Assembly: GCA_003260075.1 (NCBI GenBank)
Contig: QLIY01000222.1
Coordinates: forward strand, 62,001 to 126,000
Direction of reading: 5' to 3'
Source of the DNA: Phallusia mammillata
Lineage: Eukaryota > Chordata > Ascidiacea > Phlebobranchia > Ascidiidae
DNA length: 64,000 nucleotides
Shown: in pieces, positions 40,701-50,900 of the stretch
Position numbering within the stretch: position 1 is the stretch's first letter
Layout of the letters: every line of letters starts with the position of its first letter
The notes under the pieces: generated by a model
Told to the model about the DNA's origin: nothing
Database searches by the model: none
The model's input: only the letters and a program-made list of their open reading frames with translations
Program-made: the position numbers and the translations under genes

Positions 40701-41832
40701 CGCAGATTTGTTTTGGTTGCCAAGTGTAGCCTGACCATGTTAGCACCTAGGGTGGCAGATTATTGTTGAGTATTTTCTACTGACGTCAGTTCGTAAAAAC
40801 AAAAGGTCACACAGGGTTAAGGCTTAGAAAAAACGTGCTTCCTCTGTTTTGCGTCCGCCCCGGGATTTCCGATCCTTTGTAGACCTCGACGTTAAAATAA
40901 ACCAGCCAGTTTATACAAAGTGTAGTTTTAGTTGCTGGCTAAAATGTGACAAGTGGGATTAACAAGTTGTTGTATTTGTGTCAAAATTTTGTAATCATGT
41001 AATCAAGAAATGTAATCAAATTGTTGCGTTTGATATTGTACGTTTGTTTGTAAAATAGAGTCTTTGATAGTAGGGAGACTTTTGACATATGTCCCATAAT
41101 GAAATACTAACAATGGAACTACAACTATAAAGTTGATATTATGCCTGGCAGCAACAGCTGATATAATATAACTGCAAGTTAAAAAGTCTATGCCTTAATA
41201 TAGCCTAATCAAACAGTCAGTTTCGTTTGAAAAAACAATCAGTATGCATTTGGGTATCAATGCAAATCTCACCTAACAATAGCACATCAACCCACAACTC
41301 TTATATATTTTGTTAATGACGCGCACAGAGGCAAACGGAACTTAGTAATTTCCGTTCAGGCCGCATCAAATGATCCTACTGACAGCACAAGAGTTCCTTT
41401 CTCATATCCATGCTGTCTTATGTGTGACTGCATGTGCATGTCACCGTTACACGGGTCGGTCCCAGTCAGCAGTTTAAGAGACAGATTAGCTATGTAAAGC
41501 AGCAAGTGACTGCAATACATCAACGCTACTACCCTGCTGTGAAAGATTGCTGAATTGCGTGTTGGATTAAAGCTAGGGTTGTTTGTGTATATACGCATGT
41601 TGAGGCCTACAATGTAAGGCCATCATGTAACTAGTTTTGCGGCTGTGTTATATGCAAGTGCAACAAATCTGAGCCGTTTATACCCTTAAGCACGACGATG
41701 AAAGAAAATACGTTTTTTGTCATTTTAAGGTGATTTTTTGGTTAGTGATGATAGTTCAACGAAAACACTTCTTACTTGAATGAGACCAACTTTGCATGGA
41801 ATATACAACATCTTGCGCCTGAAGTTCTCAAG
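37778..41832 (+). other. Intergenic region (4.1 kb) between the two genes
   Basis: It would contain the 3' UTR of the ADAMTS-like gene and the promoter and 5' UTR of the semaphorin gene, none of which I can delimit. One large G-run duplication lies at 38139-38514. Both genes are on the same strand, head to tail. Confidence 0.6.
38139..38514 (+). repeat. Largest direct duplication across a 10-G run (probable assembly gap)
   Basis: Copy 1 at 38139-38316 (178 bp) and copy 2 at 38327-38514 (188 bp) flank ten G at 38317-38326. They differ by about four substitutions, a 2-base insertion and an 8-base insertion, as expected for two alleles. The two contig ends were probably not merged because of these differences. 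Confidence 0.82.
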
Positions 41833-41944
41833 ATGCTTGTGTGGCGGGTAGTTATTTTCTTCACTCTCTGTGCCGCATGGAATTACTGCAGTGCTGCCTA
41901 CCCTGATGATCAAATACCACGTCTCGTTGTCAAGAACCTTAACG
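41833..41944 (+). CDS. Semaphorin exon 1: signal peptide
   Basis: [21 protein letters not shown] then [15 protein letters not shown]. The hydrophobic core and small residues before AYPDD indicate cleavage near residue 21. The following (Y)PDD segment resembles the start of mature class 6 semaphorins. Donor AACG|GTATGT, phase 1. Confidence 0.9.
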
Positions 41945-44900
41945 GTATGTTGGGCTTCCGTTTGTTGTCAGAATGATTTGTGCAAAACAGGCTGGTCACT
42001 AACGTCGATTTGTAAAATATCTACCAGCTTTGTCTTTTACTGTTTGTATTTTCTAAATTCGTGTATAATGCATTTTAGAATGTTGAAACTATATGAGTTA
42101 TATTATAATATTTGTTGATCCGTCCTTAACCCAATTTGGGGAAACAAATTCCACAAAAGCTTACTGTGCACTAGAGAATTTAGTTTGATACTTAAACAAG
42201 CAGTAGTTCGTACGTTTTAAGCAAAACTTGACCATTTAGGTCAGCTTGTTTCGTTTCGCCCTAAAAGGCAATGTATAAAGTCATGAGCTATTGGACTGTA
42301 AAATACCTAAAATGGGCACGTCAAGCTGATCAGTATGAAAGAAACCGAAACTGTACCCATATCACAAAGGAGTGATTATAAACGGGGGGGGGGGACTATA
42401 GAGTCATGAGCTATTGGACTGTAAAATACCTAAAATGGGCACGTCCAGCTGATCAGTATGAAAGAAACCGAAACTGTGCCCACATCACAAAGGAGTGATT
42501 ATAAACCAAATTGCAACAAGGGTTAGTTAAGTAAATACCATAACCTTTGTTTAAAACTATAAATAAAACCGGTTAATAACAGCAACATAGTGATTGTCAT
42601 GTCGTGTTTAAACGCAGCATTTTATTTACGTTATCGGAAACGAAATTGCAACGCCGTGGTGTCATGAAGATCACGGGATGTGCTTTGGGTCACGATAGGA
42701 TCATGCCACTATGTTACCGATCCAGGCTGACAGAATAAGTCCCTGTTTTGTTTGAAAAACCTTTCCCAATTGCTCGCAGCTATGAAATGTGGCTTGATTT
42801 TGTGGTTGGCCCATTAGAATCATTTAATTCCATATGTATCATACAAAGCTCAATTGCTTTTTTGTTGCATCAATTGAGCAAATTGAGCTGGGCATTCGTC
42901 AAATATTACCAATAACTTATTTGAAATGTTCATCTAAAGTTGTGATTGTCCAAGTGGGCTTTGTATTTAGAATGTAAATAATAAAAATTAAAATGCGAAT
43001 GTTTTTGTTTCAGATTTAAGAAACGTTGCAGGATTTACTGGAAAAAAAACTGAAGGCGATCCTCGTTCTATTCTGGACGTTCAAGAAGTTCGATTCGTAG
43101 ATGACAACCTCTTACTTGGAACAAGGTAATGTTGCATTTGGATGTCATGCTCTCAAAATATTTATGCTGGAGTTTTATGCATCTCGTTTACTTAGTTTAG
43201 TGTCTTTTGCTATGAGTTGGGAGAAAATTAGTTTGCTTAGACCTAACAAAAACACGTGTTGTGTTTATTTTTGTATGTCTTAAGTGGCCCAGGTTTATTT
43301 TCAAGATAATGAGCATTTGCATCCAAATCCAATTTGTCGTTAGTAAGGACGTTCTCATTGAACACCTTTAATAAGTCTTTAAACTACTAACATAAAGTAA
43401 TCGTGGTTTTGGATGATATTTACCTCAAAGATATCCTGTTATTTCTCCATCTAAAGCATACAATTGCCCCAATGCTATAAGTATAAATTAACCCATAAAA
43501 ATCCGTAAAAATAACCGACTTTAAATTTGCTTATTCAAAAACATTCTAATTTTAGTTGTCTAAACTCTATCTATCGTGTTCACTTTCGTAACCCGGTTTA
43601 AAATAACGCATTGTATTATTTTGTGACAATAGCATTACAGTTTCTGTACATGTAGTCCACATTCGTGATGGCCTTTGTTAGTTAAAATAGCCTTATGCAC
43701 TTTGGAAACCGAAATATCCACTGGGCGGGGTTAAATAGTAACAGTTCCGGTTTTCTTAAGGTTAAATTAATAGGGTAGAGCTCTTTATAATTGTTTCCTT
43801 TGTTATTGTTCCAAATATAAATTTGCATTTTTTACGTTAGACCATCCAAGTGGTTTCGCTAGTCAGACTTAAAAAAAAACGGTCCCAAAACAGCTGACAC
43901 GAAATTAAACGTCGTATAAAAGGTTTATTTTTTTAAATCAAATAAATAGTCAATGTAAGCTAATTAACAATAAAGAGATTGACACTCATCAAAATAAATC
44001 TATAATCATGACCAAAAGTGGTGACATCTTCTGTCGGTTACCTTTCACGACATAGAAACGAATGTTTTGCAAGAGGGATTAAAGCTAATGGCAGTTAAGA
44101 CTTATGGAAGCTCATCTACTGTTTTGTGTGGGTTTTTACGCAGTGATGTTCCTAATCAATAACTCAGTGATCTTGACCAAAGTGGTTACGTCAGCTGCGT
44201 TACGTAATCAGCTTTTGTCAAGCATCGTCGTTAATACGGAAGTTGGCCAGGGAATTGCAACGAGGCTGCTGAATTGTGATTTTGTGTAAACATATAAGCA
44301 GCTTTCAAACTGACTTTATTGTGATTGTTTGTATTTTTGTGTACGTGTATGATGACCTAAACCTCATACACTAGGGATGATATACTCACTGAGAAATAGT
44401 GTAGCCGTTGCGGCGCATTAATTATTATAGGCCCATAAAAATCGAAAAAGAAATTTATTCGAAATTCAATGAAAAAGCCAATTGTGGGAATTTTCTATCA
44501 TTCCTTTAAAGCTCAACAATTTTGCTGCAAATATCAACGTATAGCATTTTGCTTCTCTGCTTTTGATACAAATGAGGGCTCATGTGGATATGACTACATA
44601 GTGTTCAAAAGAAGAGAACCATTTTCACAAACCACAAATGGTTTCAAAGCGGCATGTAAAACTTGACAGCGTTTTAAGCAACTTGGCTTGATTTAATTTT
44701 CAGAAACCTAATCAATTTGAGAATTGTAGGGGACACAATCGCAAAAACCAACATTTAAACATATTCTGCTTACTGTGTTCATAGTATCAAGTCTATAAGC
44801 GTAAACCAAACATTTATGTATTGTTGAATCGCAGTGAAGCGAAATAGCCGGTTTAGTCAGATCGATGAGGCATTTTGTCCTCGTGCAGAGCTCATGTATC

Positions 44901-47900
44901 GATTGGCGCCACTTAATTAACCATGCGTGTAGTTGTTTCGCGCCATATGTTGATTCTGGAAATGACCACATTCCCTGGAGACACGAGGCCCGTCTGGTAC
45001 CGGATGAAGTTACAACAAGATTAGGGCGAGAGTTTTTTGTTTATTTTATCCAATAAAGGCACACCGCCAATATAGTTCTTGCCTTGCAGCAACAACTGTA
45101 CAAAAAAGATGAATGTCCTTTTTGCAATCTTCAGGCAGATGTCCATTTTATTACAGCACATGTTTGACACAAATGTACGTTTGCAAAGCAGTGTAAAACG
45201 TATCCTTTCTTTTTTAAGAAAAGAAAACTGAAAAGTGATAATTTAAGTTGAAAACTTTCGAACTTTTATGTCTATAGTGCAAAGTTGAAACTTATGCCTG
45301 TAAACATATTGTTACCAGCAATTTAACCTACTTTTTAAACAAGATTCCTAAACGAGATTCAAAAATTGTGTTGCGTGATTATCATATTATTTATCATTGT
45401 TTATGTTTATTTATGATTCACAAGAAAGATTTTGAACCAAAGGCTCAATTATTTATCTGTTTTTGTAGAAATGCGGTGTTTGTCATTTCCCGTGAGTCAT
45501 TGCTTCGAAAAGGTAGCGACATTTTCTACGATCAGGTAAGATAAATATTTTATTAGTTCCGAACGAAATGGTTTCAAGAATGGCACAGGTGTGGCGACAG
45601 ATTTTAATTCAGATTATATTTGAATAAGATGCTAATTATGTTGTTAATAAATAGAGACATAAATAACTTATGGTTTCGGAGTTATAAAAAGTATACTGTA
45701 AAATGAGTTTCATTTCAATCAACAATTCGATCGCGTTGTAAAGATGAAAACCACGATTTTTTAAGCCCTAAAATTTGCTACACTGGTTTAGATACCACGT
45801 TTAAAGCAAAACCGAAACCACGTCGTTTCATAAAGTGAATTGTCCAACTTAATTTATTTGTTTCTTTTTAGGTGTTGTATTGGTTCAGACAGAACAATAC
45901 AATGTGCGAGAAGAAAACTGGCTCAGTGACAACTTGCCAAAACTACATCCGCGTGGTAGCGCCACTATCTTCCAATTCGCTTCTGCTTTGTGGCACCAAC
46001 GCAGCAGTTCCACTCTGCCGAGAATATGTGGTAAACTTTATTTAACAAATCTTAGTGGCAAACGCTTTATTCAATTCATAAGGCGTTTAAGTTTGGCAGT
46101 TAGTTATACTTTTGCCATTTGAAGAAGATTAATTGTAAATCTTGAAAATATACATAGACAAGACTCAAATTACTTTCGCTTATTCCAGAGTACATCTATG
46201 TGTAAAAATTATAAAAATCTGAACGTGAAGTCATTTGCACGCTATCGACAATTGCCATTTGCACGCTATCGACAATTAAAAGATATTCGGAATTAGTCTG
46301 AAGGCACTCTTACCTGGTTTTCGACTAATGGAAGTAAGAGGTGTGACTGTCCCCCTAATTTAACTGAGCCCAACAGGGTTCCCTTTTCAAATTGTGATGC
46401 ACATAGATGCCTATAATTACATGGATGCCTATTATTCCGAGTAGACGAGCACTGAGACAATGGTCTCACACACAAAAAAGCTCATCTATAGTAGTATCAA
46501 GCCAAAAAAATCTGTTAGCCAATCATTTACACTTAACAAAACGGTCAGTGTACTCGGGTAGTCGTTTACGGTCATGAAAAGACCTGCTTATGCTTTAAAT
46601 CTATATCTGTATCGTTTTCAACTGGAAATCATATTAACGCTCTGTGAATTGTTTTGTTACAGTGGAATGGAAATCGCATCAACAACAGTATGTATCACAG
46701 CGCACCACGTGCTGTCAACTACCGGATACCATTTGATGACCTTTCATCGCTTGTATACCGTGTTTCAGGTTTGTTTTGCTTGTTGGTCTTCATCACTTTT
46801 TTAGGTGAAACGAAGTTACGGACAACAGTACCTAAAATCGACCACTGCTCTATATCTAAAAACTAATTTTCAGAAACAAACTCATCAAATTTTTGGTTTC
46901 AAGATCTTATTTAAATAGAAATTATTTTTCTTGACTCATTTATATCGATGTGTTTTATTTACAATCAAGACAAAAACATTTACATTTACAGTTTGACAGT
47001 ACATTGAAGGGACTACGTTATCCCTTTGGCCGGTACTTGTTCAAAAGTTTAGTATTTTGACATTGAACCATAATTTATTTTTCAGACGGGGACATATATA
47101 TTGCTACCCGGGTTGATTTCAATCGCCTTGATGCTGCAATCTCTCGTAGCGCCGTGGCAGACGTCAACTTGTTCAGGAGTTCCACTCCAAAAGTTGTGGG
47201 CTCGAACGCACCGCACGCCTCCCTTCGTACCGAACGCAGTAAAAACTGGCAGTGGCTCGATGATCCCCAATTTGTCGGAATGGTTGAGACACAAGACAAG
47301 ATGCTAATATTCTTCCGAGAAGTTGCAAACGAGGCGTCCGCTGGAATCGACAAGGTAAATGTACTTTCGAAACTTTGTTCAAATGGTCCAAGACGCGATA
47401 CTTAAGTGTAAAAAAGAACTTAGGATATATGGCTGACTGAATTTTTAAGGCTTGAAGGCCATCAAAATATTACACAACAAAAGATTTGGTTCTAAACATG
47501 AAACTGCAATCTTTGCTAATGGCTTAAAATAGCTTAGTAAATTACGTTGTACATCAAAACAAAAAGGGCCCAGTGGATCCACTTGTTTAAATTGTGGCGA
47601 TGAATAAGTAATGGGATAGAGTTGACCTTGCATTTGGCGGCAATCGTTAGAAGGAATAAAATGTGTTGTAGTCAAATGTCTTCTTATCCAAACTTAATAT
47701 TCTTCCTAACCATATGGTCTAGAAATTTCTAATCAAATTTTCTATTCCTTTTGTGCGAGTTAAATAGTTTGTGCGACTAGCGTTTTTATCACTTTTAAGC
47801 ACACATGCTTTGTATATTAATGTTTTGTAAACAAGTAGATTTAGTTTTTTTTTTATGCGGTTGCTATACATTTACCTACTTTTTTATTCTTGAATTGTAA

Positions 47901-50900
47901 TTTGTATGCCTAAACTCTATAGAAAACTAAATTCGCCCTGTAGTGGTTTTTACTCTGTGTTTTCACATCTACATTTTAAGCAATAACTTATTTGTTTTTT
48001 TGCAACAGATTGTTTATTCCCGGGTGGCTCAAGTCTGCAAGCAAGATCAAGGAGGAACTCGCAACCTTCTCGTTCAGAAGTGGACTTCATTCTTCAAGGC
48101 TAGGTTGGTTCATTCATAATTCATTGAAAGCATTTCGGCGCGCCAGGAAAAAACTTGCATTATTAATTTATACATCTCTTGCTCAGAATCAATGGTAGTT
48201 TGCCTTCAAAGAAATTGTGACATTATCATAAGACTCACACTTGCACACTTGACTGTTTCTGCTATAGCTGTATTGGTTTGTTTGTTACCTATGTTTCGAC
48301 TAAGTGCAATAAAGTTGGAAATATTTAAACAACTATTATGTCAAAGTTTTAAGGTATATGCTTCTGTAAATTTACTTTTTCGATAAATCACACAATTATA
48401 GTCTGTATAGTAAATATTTCAACAAATAAGTAACTGTTTAAAAGTTAAGGGAAAATTGGATGAATTTAGAGAATCAAGTTTGAAAGCAAAAACACATTTG
48501 TTTCCCTCTAAAGAAAAAATGAGACATTACTATCGTAAAATGTTTTTCAAATTCAGACATAAAATTTGCACGCCAGCTTTAATAGATATCCAAAAATGTT
48601 GATTCAGTTGTATTTCGGCAGGTTAAACTGTTCAATCCCGGGAAATCGACCGTTTTACTTCAGCGAAATCAAAGGTGTTACTGATGCGATTGACCTTGTT
48701 GGAGGACCAGTCGTATTTGCTATAATGAACACACCAGAGTAAGTCACCAATAAATGTTGTGTACTTTACAAACTTGTTATTTGGTCTGCTTTGCAGTGAC
48801 AAGTGTAAAAAAGTTTTGTTTAATATTTTAAAACATACTGTTTACATGTGTTTCTTCACAAACAAAACGTTGTTTGACTAGTATCGCTTGGTACATATTC
48901 GTTTTTGGGATATTACTGAAAATTTGTTGTTAAATTTTGACAAGCATCTTCGGTTTGATACAGAAGATGTCTTTTCCGTATTTGTTAACAGTGCTCAATT
49001 TAAAGTGTTCTGCTGAAAGTAAAATTGTTGGAAAAAATCCATCAAAATACAAACCCACGTTGAACTCTTTTCTGTAATAACTGTAACGCAAACTTATAAG
49101 GGCTTCGGGCCAACCTATCAGCAACAGCAACAGCAACAGCAATAAATTATTATTGCCTTTATAGGAACAGTATCAGCGGTTCTGCAGTTTGCGCGTTTCG
49201 ATTGTCCGACATTGAAAGGACATTCTCCGGCAACTTCTGGGAACAAAACAAGACCTCGTTTTGCTGGAACAGAAAAAGAATAGTGAAGTCAATGCATCCC
49301 ACAAAGTGCAGAACAAATCGTAAGATGTAGCAGTATTTTTTCTCCGCTGTTATTCCGGTCTTTTATCTCTTCGTTTATCCCTTGGCATATTTTCAAGACT
49401 TTTTAACACTTATTTTTCACCCTTATATTTCGGATTTATCACGTTTTTGCTTACTTACACAAACCCCCTGGCCTAAATATCTTTAAGGTTCATTTTAGAA
49501 GTGGTTAACACCTCGAGAAATAAGGTTTAGTTAAGTGGTATACCATTATACAAGCTATACATGTAAAACAAAAAGATATCCACCCTATATTTAAAACGAT
49601 TAGGCGAATCTTTTTTTTTTACTTTGTTTGACTTTTCATTGTCTAAAAAAACTGTTACTGCATATTGATCAGAATTTTGTTGTATGTAGCAATTGTCAAC
49701 CCATACGACCTACGCTTTGCCCAGCAGCATCCAATCATGTACGAAAGCGTCGGGTCGCTAGGCAACCATCCCGTGTTCATGACAACGCAAAGTCGATCCC
49801 GGTTCACCGCTATTACAGTGGAAACGTATGAAACAAGTGGATCAAATATCACAATGATGTATATTGGTAAGCAATTTTGTGCTTTGCTTTCATTAGTTGT
49901 CACTAAAAGTCTTTTGTCATTTTTAAAGTTGTTTATGGTGACATGTGGTTACTAAACTGTATTAAACATCTCCTTACAATGAGGTGAATTATAATTTAAA
50001 ATAAGTGCATTATTGAACTTGTCAATGCTGAAATCATTTTGTGTATTTATTTTATCTCTTGTTTAATTCTTAGGTACCGATGACGGCAAGCTTTTGAAAG
50101 TTGCATCGTTAAACCTGACATCTGGCAACACTGTTTTGTCAGAAAAATGGTTCGTTTATCAAAGCCATAAGTGTTCGCGTCCATCAACCGATAGTGGGCG
50201 CTCGTCACCAATATCCGACGATCCACGCAGCCTGGAAATGGATGATGTCAAGAACGTTCAGAAAATTCTGCTAGTACCGAAAAGCGACGAACTACTCGTG
50301 GCCTTTCGACACTGTGTCATGAAAATACCGAAACAAGCCTGTTTTCTTCACACGCGAGAAAAGTATGACGTTTTGTTGCAAATTGACTAGTGCTGAATGC
50401 AATTATATGCAATTTTTGCCCATATGTTTTTTAATGCTTATTAGACGCATATCTGGGCCAATGTAGATTATTTTGCGAAAAATTCTGAGTCATGCAGTTT
50501 TGTTTAGGTCTTGTGTCGATTCTGCAAACCCCTACTGTCACTGGACAGGCGGAAAATGTGGACATAGGTCACGTGACAGTATAGCTACCGCTGACGTAAG
50601 TTTTTCCAACGACTCCAACGTACAGAGTTCAGGTGAGATTGGATGTTCATTACCCTGGTGGACTATATTTTCTAACCAATCATTGTACAGATTCAACGGA
50701 GTCTACAGCAGCATCTCACAGTTCGTGCTTTAACTCGTCTAACTTTGCTTTGTCCCTCGTTGTCGGCATCCTTTCCACGTTCTCTCTCGTTCTTCTTCTG
50801 TTCCTTATCTTCATCAATTGCAGAAGTCGAAGAAAATTGTAAGACATTTTTTGTACTTTTGAGGCGTACGTTTTTAAAAAGTAAATAGGCATATGAATGG

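Larger units (their letters stand above)
41945..45468 (+). other. Semaphorin introns 1 and 2 (around exon 2)
   Basis: Intron 1 is 41945-43013 and intron 2 is 43126-45468. The first contains a G-run duplication at 42274-42506. The second (2.3 kb) is the longest intron of the gene. I see no other exon or gene in either. Confidence 0.6.

Noticed and set aside
49115..49164. Glutamine-rich extension of semaphorin exon 9 from the CAGCAA array
   Set aside because: A stop (TAA) lies just after the array in one frame, and the frame needed for exon 9 is fixed by exon 8. The acceptor TTTATAG fits the family alignment.
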